NCBI GenBank assembly: GCA_022457155.1
Contig: JAJGOT010000113.1
Coordinates: 682,001 to 746,000, forward strand
Length of the DNA: 64,000 nucleotides
Origin: Cladopsammia gracilis
Lineage: Eukaryota > Cnidaria > Anthozoa > Scleractinia > Dendrophylliidae
Reading direction: 5' to 3'
The position numbers were made by a program, and so were the translations under genes. Below the pieces are notes generated by a model that worked only from the letters and a program-made list of their open reading frames with translations, did no database searches and was not told the origin of the DNA. Below, in pieces: positions 1-10,891 of this stretch (its first letter is position 1; every line of letters begins with the position of its first letter).

Positions 1-425
1 CTTGGGTGGGATAATCTTGAGACGCGAAGGACAAGACAATTAGCCATAATAATGTATAAATTGAAAAATCGAAATGTACCTGATCATCTGGCTCAAATTT
101 TTAACAGTACAAACTCTATGTATTCTTACAATCTAAGAAACTCAACACATAATTTATTTGTACCAAGACCGTATACTGAGGCTGGAAAAAATAGCTTCCA
201 CTACAGAGGTGCGGTTCTCTGGAATAGTCTATCAAATACTATTAAAGGACAGACAAGCCTGAAATCGTTTATATCACATTTGTACTTAGTGTAATTTTAA
301 TGACCATATTTATTTAATATTGTATGTTTTATTGCATGATTTTTGCACGGCTCTCTGGGAGAGCATTTTTTATGAATGGGATTCCGCGATTAAATGAAGA
401 TGATTGATTGATTGATTGATTGATT
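1..425 (+). mobile_element. 3' end of a non-LTR retrotransposon (LINE), reverse-transcriptase C-terminus
   Basis: The frame is open from base 1 to the stop at 292-294 and enters from outside the window. The peptide has the usual C-terminal signature of CR1/L2/Jockey-type LINE proteins: a NLRNS...F-x-x-P pattern followed by the block FHYRGAVLWNSL. About 100 bp of 3' UTR follows and ends in a (TGAT)n tail at roughly 402-425, a microsatellite tail typical of these elements. It is a 3' fragment of an ordinary insertion; the 5' part lies outside the window. The clade is inferred from the motif only. Confidence 0.75.
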
Positions 426-1162
426 CTGCATTGATTCCCCCCCCCCCCCCCCCCCTCAATTTTTGAAGCGAAGTTACCATTTCGCTGTGGGATGACATTT
501 ATAAACGTCACGGCGACATCCGCAATGTTGTCAAGGTACATATTCTGAATGCAGCTGTCAAAGAATGCCTCCGGGAGCATTTTAAAAAAGGGCTGTTTTT
601 TTTTTCGCCTTGGGGCTCAATCAAAAGCTATTTGAGGGTAAACCCTACGGAAAGCGGCTGACACATCACACTAGGTAAACCCAAAGCGCAGAAAAGTACT
701 AGTGCTACTTTCCTGTATTGTTCTAGAAACCGAGCTTTCCGGCTCTCGATATGATGGGACCTCCTTGTTTGATTGAAATAATTGACCGCAAATACTTGAG
801 CGTCTTTCTCGAGTGCTGATGAATTCATTACTGGAGTCAAAGCTACGATTTTGTAATTTCACGATTCTGTAATTTCACGAAGATTTATGATGCCAGGGTT
901 AAAAATTATAACCGCAATGCTAATGAAATACATTTTTCGGGGTCCTCACTTTAATGGAAAATACAACAGAACACATATTTGTAAAGCCGTTCGGGCGTAA
1001 AAAGGATGGGGGAAGAGGCAGTCCCGACCATTTTATCTCATACGACCCCATCGTCTGTCGTCTTTACTGACTGAAATTAACTATGTGAGCAACCCTTCCG
1101 CTCTGCTTGAAAACAAGACCAGTATCGTAAAAATTAATTCTCCTTGGCCATCGTAGCTTAAT
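426..1162. other. Gene-free stretch with a C homopolymer
   Basis: A run of about 18 C lies near 438-455. The short ORFs here overlap each other on one strand and show no family motif. I see no gene. The last ~60 bp, containing the string AAGACCAGTATC, recurs just before the next repeat copy at about 2678. Confidence 0.5.
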
Positions 1163-2330
1163 AGCGGAGCACTTGCCAGGCCGAAGGCCTGGCTGCGCAG
1201 CTCCATACTCATAGAACCATGCCGTGATTTTTCATGGTCATGGCTAGCGGAATGTTTCGCGGGCGCGTGTTTGCCCGCCCGCCCACCGTGTTGGAACAAC
1301 ATCCGGGATCTTGAAAGCAAGGCTTTGTTTTTCGCGCGGCCACACAGCCCTGAGCCCGGTAAACACTTTAGTTGTTTTGTTGTGTCTCGCGGAGAATTAA
1401 AGTCGTTATTTTCCTGCATTTTTTCGCGGTTTGCTGCTCAAGACAGGGATACTAATTAAGGTATACTCAGAAGCCGCTTTAGTGGAAAAAGACTAGCTGT
1501 CAGGGTTAAAATCTTGCTTCGAGGAACTTCAATGCGAGGAACTTCAATGCGGGAGAAGTTTGTTTTCTACGGATTTCAGAATCAGAAGCGGAGATTTGAA
1601 TTTCCAAGCAAGCGAGGGGCTTAAAGGTAAGACAGGTTACAGTTTTCGATGAGAATTTATGTTGATATCATTCTGTGAGTGACTTTTTATTAGTGTTATT
1701 GTTAGTTTTGGAGAATTGATTTAAAACGTGCTTAAATTCAGTTGTATCGACCTCTTGAATCCCGGGCTTGAATTTCATCGAAGAAAGCTTGAACTCGATG
1801 AGCTATAAGCTTAATTAAATGGTACGCGTTTTGCTTTTAAACGAAAACTAATGGAGATTTGAATAAATTTTTTCGAAAGAAGATTGTGTTGTCCATTTTT
1901 ATGTGTTTGTTCATTCATTAGAAAGCGATTTTATGTAAACAAAACAAGACCTTGATTTTATAGTACAGTTCTATCTTCACTCGTATCGCCTTATGCAAAT
2001 AAGCTTATGTTTGTGTATTTTTGCAATTTTTGATTTTCAAATCAGTTTCTCGGGCAATTTTTGACAAACATAAACTGTATTTTATTCGGAAACTAGTGAT
2101 ACTAGTTATTCTAGACATAGAAAAGTTGTTTTTTAGGAACTTTTGTACGGTCTATAAAAATGTACTATGCAGACGGTCGCGTAATACTGTTTTTGAGAAT
2201 TGCTAAAATTGAAAATAGCCCGTTCGTCAATCTTAATTCTTGTGCTTCCAACCTTTCACCTTAGTTAAGTTTTACCTCAGTTAAGCTTGCTCAAAGTGCG
2301 ACGCTGTTAGGCTTCGGCTATGTATATATA
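1163..2330 (+). repeat. Unclassified 1.2-kb interspersed repeat, copy 1
   Basis: It begins AGCGGAGCACTTGCC and ends in a (TA)n tract before TTA. Two further copies lie in the same orientation at 2724-3877 and 36331-37611. Shared landmarks in order are a GC-rich head with the hairpin GCCAGGCC-GAA-GGCCTGGC, the block TTTTTCATGGTCATGGCTAG, a purine-rich middle, GTACGGTCTA, CAGACGGTCG and a pyrimidine-rich tail. No long ORF is conserved, so it looks non-autonomous. No clear terminal inverted repeat is visible, so the class is unknown. Confidence 0.75.
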
Positions 2331-2331
2331 T

Positions 2332-2674
2332 TAAGAAATAGCACACAAACTGCAATGACAAACATGACAATAAAACGCATGTTGGAAAACAAAATATTAA
2401 CTTGACGTTTCGTATGTTACAACATACATCCTCAGAAGTGACCGTTTAGAATACAAGTAACAACTAAATTTAAATGAATAATAAGTAACTAATTAACAAC
2501 AACAATAACATAAGATGAGAAAAATTTGTACATAAAAGATGCAAACTAATAAAGAATTAGCTTTTCGCTGCTGACATTATCGTTAAGGGTAGGTCTGAGT
2601 TCCTGAATAAGTAGAGTCTCCTTAATCTTATTTTATTGTCATGTTTGTCACTGCAGTTTGTGTGCTATTTCTTA
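2332..2674. repeat. Small element with 44-bp terminal inverted repeats, enclosing a hammerhead-like motif
   Basis: The left arm 2332-2375 and right arm 2631-2674 are near-perfect reverse complements (one mismatch seen); both contain the block GTGTGCTATTTCTTA or its complement. The element sits between copies 1 and 2 of the 1.2-kb repeat. On the minus strand its interior carries CTGAGGA...CGAAACGTC, the core layout of a hammerhead ribozyme as found in Penelope-like elements. No protein is encoded. It could be a Penelope-like or retrozyme remnant flanked by inverted sequence, or a MITE. Confidence 0.65.
2399..2440 (-). ncRNA. Hammerhead ribozyme-like motif
   Basis: Read on the minus strand: helix I ACTT pairs with AAGT after the cleavage triplet. 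The core CTGAGGA matches C3-U4-G5-A6-N7-G8-A9. Helix II is GTATGTT/AACATAC, seven perfect pairs closing a two-base loop. GAAA follows, then a very short helix III and the cleavage triplet GTC. One extra T lies between the core A9 and helix II, which may weaken catalysis. Very short helix III is known for the minimal hammerheads of Penelope-like elements. The match is by eye, and activity is not established. Confidence 0.4.
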
Positions 2675-2723
2675 TTAAGACCAGTATCTTGGGTAAAACT
2701 CCAATACCGGCAAGACCAACTAT

Positions 2724-3877
2724 AGCGGAGCCCGCGGGCCTAAGGCCCGGCGGAGCACCATACTTATATAACCTGTGCCCGTCATTTTTCATGGTCATGG
2801 CTAGCGGAATGTTTCACGGGCGCGTGTGTGCCCGCGGCCGTGTTGGAACAACATCCGGGATCTTAGCAATTTTGAAAGCAAGGCTTTGTTTTTCGCGCGG
2901 CTCGAGCTCGGTAAACACGGCGCGGCGCGAGCTCGGTAAACACTTTAGTTGTATTGTTGTGTTAAGCGGAGAATTCAAGTCGTTATTTTCCTGCAGGTTT
3001 TCGCGGTTTGCTACTCAAGACAGGGATACTAATTAAGGGATACTCAGAAGCCGCTTTAGTGGAAAAAGAAGAGCTTTCAGGGATAAAATCTTGCTTCGAG
3101 GAACTATATACGTTTTTAGCAATGCGAAGAGATGGGTTCGTTTTACGGATTTCAGCACCAAAGCGGAGGTTTAAAGAATTTCCAAGTACAGTAGTCGCCG
3201 GAGGGACTTAAAGGTAAAACAAATTACATTTTTCGATGGGAATTTATCTTGATATCAATCTGTGATTGACTTTTTGTTTGTGTTCTCGTTAGTTTTCGAG
3301 AATTGTTTATAAACGAGTAGTTTAAATTCAGTTGTATTTATTTCTTGAATTTCATCGAAGACACGGCTCGGCCTCGATGCGCTGTAAATGGTACGCGTTT
3401 TGCTTTTAAACATAAACTAATGGAGATTTCAATAAACTTTTTCGAAAGAAGGTTGTGTTGTCCATTTTCATGTGTTTGTTCATTCATTACATAGATTGAA
3501 AAGCGATTTTATGTAAACAAAACAAGACTTCGATTTTATACTAGCGTCGCCTTATGCAAATATGTTTGTGTATTTTGGCAAATCAGTTTCTCGGGCATTT
3601 TGACAAGCAACAACTGTATTTCATTCGGAAAATAGTCGTAATAGTTCTTCTAGACGGAGGAAAAGTTGTTTTTGTGAACTTTTGTACGGTCTAAATGTAC
3701 TGTGCAGACGGTCGGGTAATACTGCTTTTGAGAATTGATGAAATTGAAAAATAGCCCGGTCGTCAATCTTAATTCTTGTGCTTCCGACCTTTCACCTAAG
3801 TTAAGTTTCATCTTAGTTAAGCTTTTTCAGAGGGTCTTCAGAGGGCACCGCTGTTAGGCTAAGCTCAACTATATATA
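2724..3877 (+). repeat. Unclassified 1.2-kb interspersed repeat, copy 2
   Basis: Same family as 1163-2330, with the same landmarks and tail. The head is diverged (AGCGGAGCCCGCGGGCC) and holds a short GC-rich duplication around 2901-2945. Reading frames in it are not shared between copies and are not treated as genes. Confidence 0.72.
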
Positions 3878-4766
3878 TTAAGTTGTATAGCCGGTCTTAG
3901 GTAAAAAAAAGGCATAGGTAAGTGATTACCGCATACGGAATGGGCGTTGTTCAGACGCCACGGTTCTCTGGACCAAGCATGTTTACAATCGAGTCATGAG
4001 GCTTGGTGCGATAAAAACAGTTTATATTCCACTATGTATAAAGTGCGCTTAAGGCATTGAACAAAGAAATCGTTTATTCGTTCCTCCAGTTTGGGCCTGC
4101 CATTTTGTCGACGGGATCGTAAGGAAACATGAGTGGTAAAAGTGCCCAGGAACGGTGCCCAGATTTTTCCGGCCTGAATGGGCGTTTTTTTTTCACATGC
4201 CGCCATTGGTGTAATACTGGCTTGCTATCCCCGTGCGCCAGAATATGCCATATAATTTAATAAGTGGGGCTACGCTTGGCGTATACCAGTATGTTAGTCC
4301 AATCAAAACGCCCAACCTTGATTAGATTTTTGTTTGACAAATGGTAGAGTCGAGGTGGCTTTCTATTTAGTCGATGCATTGCAGTGAGAAGAGCTCGGAA
4401 ATACCGCTAACGCGACAGAAAGCGATCATCATCTTGTTTTATGAGTCGAAGCTACGTCATCGTGCTTCTTATTGGGAGCCTGTTTTGCCATTTGATATTC
4501 TTTAATTTTCTTCCTAAATCAGGCCGTCATACAATTGCGCAATCAGGTTTTGCATTCTATATTAAAGCTTAACAGTCCAACCACCCTTTTTTTTCAGTAA
4601 CGAATGGTATCATGGCATCACTGTTTGCCTTAATTTTGCCAGTTGCCAAATAGAATGAATATAGTAATGAAGTTTGTAACTTTGTACATGTTACATGGTG
4701 TGACACTCCAATTCATGCAAATTGAACTGACAAAGGTCACGGATTGTCGATTTCAAGGTACATTAA
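3878..4766. other. Gene-free stretch
   Basis: No recognisable gene, RNA or repeat boundary was found. A minus-strand frame over 3994-4206 has no motif and is probably chance. Confidence 0.4.
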
Positions 4767-5162
4767 AGGCGCTGTTACACTAGGCAATGATTCGTGCAAC
4801 TTGTCTCGCAACAACTAAAAGCCGTGCATTGCGGTGCTAGAGAAAAGTTGCACGAAGGGTGTTACACTACGCTTTTTTTCTGGCAACTTCTGTCATTCTG
4901 GGTACTGTCGTGGCCATTGAGTCACTTTAAGTCGCCATTTTGTCTTCGAGATAACAACGCACATGGTTAAAAGGAGCAATTTAATTGGCTGATGTCGCAA
5001 AACGAGTTCTACTTTAATTTTCGCAACGATTGCGGCAACAAAAACATTCCGAGAAGTGTTTATTGCAGGGTATGTTACACTGGGCAATTTTTGCACGCAA
5101 CTTGTGTCGCAACAAAATTGCGAGAAAAGTTGCACGAAACATTGCCTAGAGTAACAGCGCCT
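4767..5162. mobile_element. MITE with ~47-bp terminal inverted repeats
   Basis: The termini AGGCGCTGTTACACTAGGCA and its near-complement at 5115-5162 extend for about 47 bp and include TTCGTGCAACTT. A second, internal copy of the GTTACACT-GGCAA block lies near 5073. The ends abut TTAA/TTAAC, so a TA- or TTA-type target duplication is likely. Related strings (GCAACTTGTCTCGCAAC) occur at 20748 and around 21355. Confidence 0.75.
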
Positions 5163-6690
5163 TAACAACGTCCCATATTAAAAGCTAAACTGATTTATCG
5201 TTCAGTTGCAATAACGAAACCACAAAATACTTTTGGACAGTATATTTGTGTTTTTTAAAATCTTTAAAAGAAAAAACATCAAACTGAGTTAGGAATGTTT
5301 CTTGTCACCGGACTAACTTTTGAAGACAACCTAATTTGCATAATACTCACCACATTCTTTCTGAAGGAACCGAAGATCGGGACTTAATAATTAGCTAGTT
5401 ATAGCCTTTTAACAGTTTTAAACGTTTATTTGTGTGTTCTCTACTGTATTTATGACTAAAAATCGCGAAATATTAATATATAAAACGCCTATATTTAAAG
5501 CACTCTGAATTGTCCAACAACCTAATTTGCATAATGTGCGTTTTATATTCGCAAAACTGGCACGAAAGGTTTAATGTCACTGTGGAAAAGGAAGACAAAA
5601 AGCGCAAAGTATTTTTATATTTCTATGCTAACTAACATTTGTTTAGCAGAATTCAATAGAAATTTAAAGCGTTTCGGTTTCGACTTGGGAAATAAAAGCC
5701 AGCGAAGACAGGGTACTTTCGCATGTTTTCAAAAAGCGATTAAATTGGTGCTAATGTATTATTTTTTTGATTCTACAATTTAAAACATATCAAAATTAAC
5801 TTGCGTTTAATTCACACCTTTGAAGGAACACTCAACTTAGGAATAATAATAATAATAATTTCTTGCTGCGTTTGGTGGTTTCCGAGAAGGGGGGTCGTCA
5901 ATTTATGCAATTTTCGATTCTGGCCAAGCGTAAATTTAGGCCTTTTGCCGCTTTGACTGTTACGAGCTCTAACGAAATACAATTTAACGAAAAACTAAAG
6001 TCGTTTCATTTACTTATGACCTATGACATGAAATGCAGTAGACCGCTTTTACAGACACTGCCACTTAATGCTTCAGCACCTTTTTCCTCTTCCACAAAGC
6101 GTCGGATACCGCATATCATGCCATAAACAGTCTTCGGTGGATATCTCTCTCCCGAATTTTTGGCCACTTCATGTCAAATTTGCTAAGCCAATAACTCAAA
6201 CTCAATGCATTTATCTCTTTAACACAAGCATAAAGTGACACAGTCTTGTGTAAATCGTAGCCTTAAACATCCCTTCAGATTCTCAGAGAACGCGCCTGTT
6301 TCGCACAATAATGCACTCGGTGCGTTTTTATTTCTTTAATAGTGCACGGAGTATACGTCACCAGCATGTGCACGCGCAGTAGAAGACGCGTGGCAATCTT
6401 CTGTGGCGTCCACAGCGTATATACTACGTGCTTAGAAAATTCGCTTTATTTGGGCAAATCACCACCCATATCACACACCAAAAAAAGTGCCATCCGTCAA
6501 GAAAGTAGCCGAAATCTTTGGTAGCCCTGACGAGTTTTCCGCTCCGCTAAGTGTGTAGTATAGGGACAGGGTGCATCCGGCCCAACCCCACGAAATTATC
6601 CACGGAGCCTACCTGGAACACTTGCCATCCCTCCCCCACCTATTTACTAACGCTTAAACATATACTAGAAATTTTCTTTTTACTTTTTTG
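5163..6690. other. Gene-free stretch upstream of the TPR-CHAT gene
   Basis: It contains two copies of CCTAATTTGCATAAT (about 5330 and 5520), a short AAT run near 5845, and at 6341-6375 a block (TGCACGGAGTATA...GTCACCAGCATG) that recurs at 17936. The untranslated first exon and promoter of the downstream gene may lie here, but no TATA box or start could be assigned. Confidence 0.4.
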
Positions 6691-6693
6691 TAG
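6691..6693 (+). other. Predicted 3' splice site before the TPR-CHAT coding exon
   Basis: TTTTTACTTTTTTGTAG is a polypyrimidine tract with AG 17 bases before the ATG. The same arrangement precedes the paralogue's ATG at 62796, with its AG at 62776-62777. So both genes probably carry an upstream untranslated exon and encode the protein in one large exon. Homology between the two loci starts about 60 bp before the ATG. Confidence 0.6.
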
Positions 6694-6710
6694 CTTCTAA
6701 AAAGACTGCC

Positions 6711-9700
6711 ATGGACGACATAAGCAAAGTTCTACAAGTAATTCATGTTGGCATAATGGTGGCAAATTTTCTTGTCAATACCAGTCGTGTTCTAAAAGCG
6801 ATCGACTTCTTAAAGGAATGTTTAGTACTCCTCAACAGTAAAGCCTTGGAAAGAGTCAAGAAATTTACTATGCCAATTTATACTTCAGTATTTTTTCAAA
6901 TTTTTGATTGTTACGCACGCATCAATGACTACACCAGGGCAATACAATGCGGCAAGAAGCTTCAAGTAATACTCTGCAATTGTAGCGAAAAAGAAAAAGA
7001 AGGAATAATAATTTGCAAAATGGCAAATTATACTACCGTCAAAGCAAATATAAAGAAGCACAACAGCTTTACGAAGAAGCAATCATTATCATGATTGAAA
7101 CTGGTGATAAAGGAGGAGAAGCATCATCCTACGGAAACCTAGGAACTGTGTTTATATCTGTTGGAAGATATCCTAAGGCTGAAGAATATCTACAGAAAGC
7201 ACTTGCGATCAGGAAACAAATTGGCGACAAAGAAGGAGAAGCATCAGATTACGCAAACCTAGGAACTGTGTTTGGCAATGTCGGTAAATATGCCAAGGCT
7301 GAAGAATGTCTACGGAAAGCACTTGCTATCAGGAAAGAAATCGGCGACAAAGAAGGAGAAGCATCAGATTACACAAACCTAGGAACTGTGTTCAGCAATG
7401 TCGGTAAATATGCCAAGGCTGAAGAATATCTACGGAAAGCAGTTGCTATCAGGAAAGAAATCGGCGACAAAGAAGGAGAAGCATCAGATTACGCAAACCT
7501 AGGAACTGTGTTCAGCAATGTCGGTAAATATGCCAAGGCTGAAGAATTTCTACAGAAAGCACTTGCGATCAGGAAAAAAATCGGCGACAAGGCAGGAGAA
7601 GCATCAGATTACGCAAACCAAGGAACTATGTTCAGCAATGTCGGTAAATATGACAAGGCTGAAGAATATCTACAGAAAGCACGGAAACCTAGGAACTGTG
7701 TTTGGCTATGTCGGTAAATATGCCAAGGCTAAAAGACATTTTGAAAGGGCACTCGCGATCAGGAAAAAAATCGGCGACAAGGCAGGAGAAGCATCAGATT
7801 ACGCAAACCAAGGAACTATGTTCAGCAATGTCGGTAAATATGACAAGGCTGAAGAATATCTACAGAAAGCACTAGCGATAAAGCAAGAAATCGGCGGCAA
7901 AGCAGGAGAAGCATCATCCTACGAAAACCTAGGAACTGTGTTTATGTCTGTCGGTAAGTATGACAAGGCCGAAGAAAACTTTGAAAGGGCAAGCGTGATC
8001 AGGAAAGAAATCGGCGACAAGAAAGGAGAAGCATCAGATTATGGAATCCTAGGAACTGTGTTTAGCTATGTCGGTAAATATACCAAGGCTGAAGAATATC
8101 TTGAAAGGGCACTCGCAATCAGGAAAGAAATCGGCGACAAAGCAGGAGAAGCATCAGATTACGGAAACCTAGGAACCGTGTTTATGTCTGTTGGTGAATA
8201 TGCCAAGGCTGAAGAATATCTTGAAAGGGCACTTGCGATCAGGAAAGAAATCGGCGACAAAGCAGGAGAAGCATCAGATTACGGAAACCTAGGAACTGTG
8301 TTTATGCCTGTCGGTAAATATGCCAAGGCTGAAGAATATCTTGAAAGGGCTCTTGCGATCAGGAAAGAAATCGGCGACAAAGCAGGAGAAGCATCAGATT
8401 ACGGAAACCTAGGAACTGTGTTTATGTTTGTTGGTGAACATGCCAAGGCTGAAGAATATCATCAAAGGGCACTCGCGATCAGGAAAGAAATCGGCGACAA
8501 GAAAGGAGAAGCATCATCCTACGGAAACCTAGGAACTGTGTTTAGCAATGTCAGTAAATATGCCAAGGCTGAAGAATATCATCAGAAGGCACTTGCGATC
8601 AAGCAAGAAATCGGCGACAAAGTAGGAGAAGCATCATCCTACGGAAACCTAGGAACTGTGTTTATGTCTGTCGGGAAAGATGCCAAGGCTGAAAAATATC
8701 TTGAAAGCGCACTCGCGATCAGGAAAAAATCGGCGATAAAAAAGGAGAAGCATCAGATTACGGAAACCTAGGAATCGTCTTTCACATTCGCGGTGACTAT
8801 GCCAAGGCTAAAAGATTTCACGAGAAAGCTCTTGAATTAAGTCACGAGATAGGACACATTGAGTTGCAGTTTGACAGCTACCTTAAGCTTACTTTTGATA
8901 CTATACTGTTAGGAGGAAGCATACTCGAGGCCTGTTCAAATCTCTTTGCAAGTATTCAAAAATGCGAGGAAATGCGCTATTTTTTAAGAGACAATGATCA
9001 GTTCAAGATATCCTTTTTTGAAGAACACGTGTATCCCTACCATTGGCTCAGTGCACTGTTTTATGCTAATGGAAATCATAATGAAGCTCTTTACCTCGTA
9101 GAGCTTGGACGGGCTAGAGCCCTGGCAGACATAATGTCAGCTCAGTACTCTGTGGAAAAAGATATATCAATCAACCCAATGTCATGGGTTGGTATTGACA
9201 ATATCATGGATAAAAATGGTAACTGTACTTGTCTATACATCTCCTATTTCCATCAAGATATAACGTATTGGATTCTCACGGCAAACAGCACAATAGTCTG
9301 TCGAAAGAAACAACTCAACGACTGTATTAGTAACAAAGATGGAAAGAGATCTGTTGATGAGGTATTTGGAAACCAAATATTTAGAGCCTTTCAAATTTTA
9401 CCTGAAGGACAATGCGAAGATCGATCATTGTTTTCATACGCTAGCCAGCTGCCGCGTGCATTATCCCAGGAAGACAGCTACGGAGCACTGCGTCTAGTAG
9501 AAAAGGAAGAAGACGAAACTGAAGGGCCAACTCTTGCTCAGTGTTACAACATGATCATCGCTCCTGTGGCTGACTTACTCGAGAAAACAGAAATCATCTT
9601 TGTTCCCGATCGCTTCTTCTACACAGTTCCGTTTGCCGCATTAACGGATGAAAACGGCAAGAATCTATCAGATAAATTCCGCATCCGTATCGTGCCTTCT

Positions 9701-10387
9701 CTGACGACTCTGAAGCTCATTCAGAACAGTCCCGCAGACTACCACAGTCAAACAGGTGCACTGGTAGTGGGTGAGCCAAGTATTAGTGATGTGTATTACA
9801 AGGGAAAACGTGAGAAATTAATTCCATTACCCTCTGCAAAAGAGGAAGCAGAGATGATTGGACGACTGCTGGGAGTTCAACCCTTGTTAGGAGAGCATGC
9901 AACTAAACAAGCAGTTCTTCAAAGAATGCAGTCAGTTAGTCTGATACATTTCGCTGCTCATGGCGATGCTGAAAGAGGAGAAATTGCTCTTGCCCCCTCA
10001 GACCCCACTTACAGAATACCACGTGAAAAGGACTACTTACTGACAATGGCTGAGATTTCACAAGTTCGACTGTCAGCTAAACTTGTTGTCCTTAGCTGCT
10101 GTCATAGTGCTCGTGGTGACATTAGAGCCGAGGGTGTTGTTGGAATCGCCCGGGCATTCTTAGGATCAGGTGCGCGCTCAGTGTTGGTGGCGCTGTGGGC
10201 CATAGAAGACAAGGCTACCGAGCAGTTCATGAGTCGTTTTTACGAGAACCTTAAAGATGGGAAAAGTGCAAGTGAATCTCTTCACCAGGCAATGAAGTGG
10301 ATGAGAGAGAATGGCTTTAATGAAGTGAGGCAGTGGGCACCCTTTATGCTGATTGGAGATAACGTAACATTTAACTTTGGAAAGTAA
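6711..10387 (+). CDS. TPR-CHAT protein (TTC28-like), frame-disrupted
   Basis: The start [14 protein letters not shown] is shared with the paralogue at 62796. Layout: an N-terminal helical domain (~110 residues), about 15 TPR units of 40 residues (pattern [17 protein letters not shown]..[21 protein letters not shown], split here as it varies) over 7093-8860, a helical linker with [10 protein letters not shown], then a CHAT domain to the stop at 10385-10387. The CHAT His lies in HFAAHGD (codon 9959-9961) and the Cys in LSCCHSARG (10097-10102), the His-Cys dyad of separase-like proteases. CHAT proteins are predicted peptidases; in bacteria TPR-CHAT partners include the type III-E CRISPR protease and HetF. 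A substrate here is unknown. Three lesions break the frame: a 1-base loss near 7024-7028 (relative to the paralogue), a 50-bp deletion within a repeat near 7681, and a 1-base loss in an A-run near 8722. It is either a recent pseudogene or partly an assembly artefact. Confidence 0.85.
7093..8850 (+). repeat. 120-bp tandem repeat encoding TPR units
   Basis: The DNA is itself a tandem array: blocks such as GGAGAAGCATCAGATTACG, AACCTAGGAACTGTGTTT and AAATATGCCAAGGCTGAAGA recur every 120 bp with few changes, mostly at the same variable positions. One junction is 70 bp instead of 120 bp (the interval between the GGAACT blocks at 7622 and 7692), the footprint of a 50-bp deletion between repeats. Near-identity of units implies unequal exchange or gene conversion. 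Confidence 0.9.
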
Positions 10388-10428
10388 AGGTTAGCCGATA
10401 TTTTGTAATTCAATTAGGTTTCTATAAA

Positions 10429-10891
10429 TAGGCCTTATTCACGATAGCCGCCATGTTGGTGGCAACATTATGATGCAAATTAGCCACGTGCTCTGCCAGG
10501 GGGCAAACAATGGATAAAAAAACAATTTTCGGAAGATCGGTCCTTTCTAACAGTGAAGTATCCTTGTAAATATCATATTTGAGAGCTAGATAGTTGGCAG
10601 TTATGATGTTCTTTTATTAGAAGTTTGGAATGATTGCTCTATATCTGACTTGTATTAGTTTTGTTAACTACGCAAACTGTTTACTTGTTACTAAAGCGAC
10701 AAAAATAACTTAAATTTAACTATATTAGCTACTGTTACACTTAAATACATTAGCTCTGAAAAAAGTATCAGCATAATTAACAACTGGTTTGAAATCTCCC
10801 GAGTTTGAGTTGCTTGCCCCCTTAGAAATCACGTGGTAAATTTGCATAATAATATAAAAATCAACATGGCGGCTACCGTGAATAAGGCCTA
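10429..10891. mobile_element. MITE with ~30-bp terminal inverted repeats
   Basis: TAGGCCTTATTCACG at the left and CGTGAATAAGGCCTA at the right extend into matching CCGCCATGTTG/CAACATGGCGG. It lies 40 bp after the TPR-CHAT stop, so it would sit in the 3' UTR if transcription continues to the poly(A) signal near 11405. There is no internal ORF. Confidence 0.78.

Noticed and set aside
2641..3036. 131-codon plus-strand ORF
   Set aside because: It spans the end of one repeat and the head of another; the frame is not conserved in the other copies.
6711..10387. TPR-CHAT gene as bacterial contamination or recent bacterial transfer
   Set aside because: It has a splice-acceptor-like start, a paralogue in the same contig and animal transposons on both sides; base use is like its surroundings.
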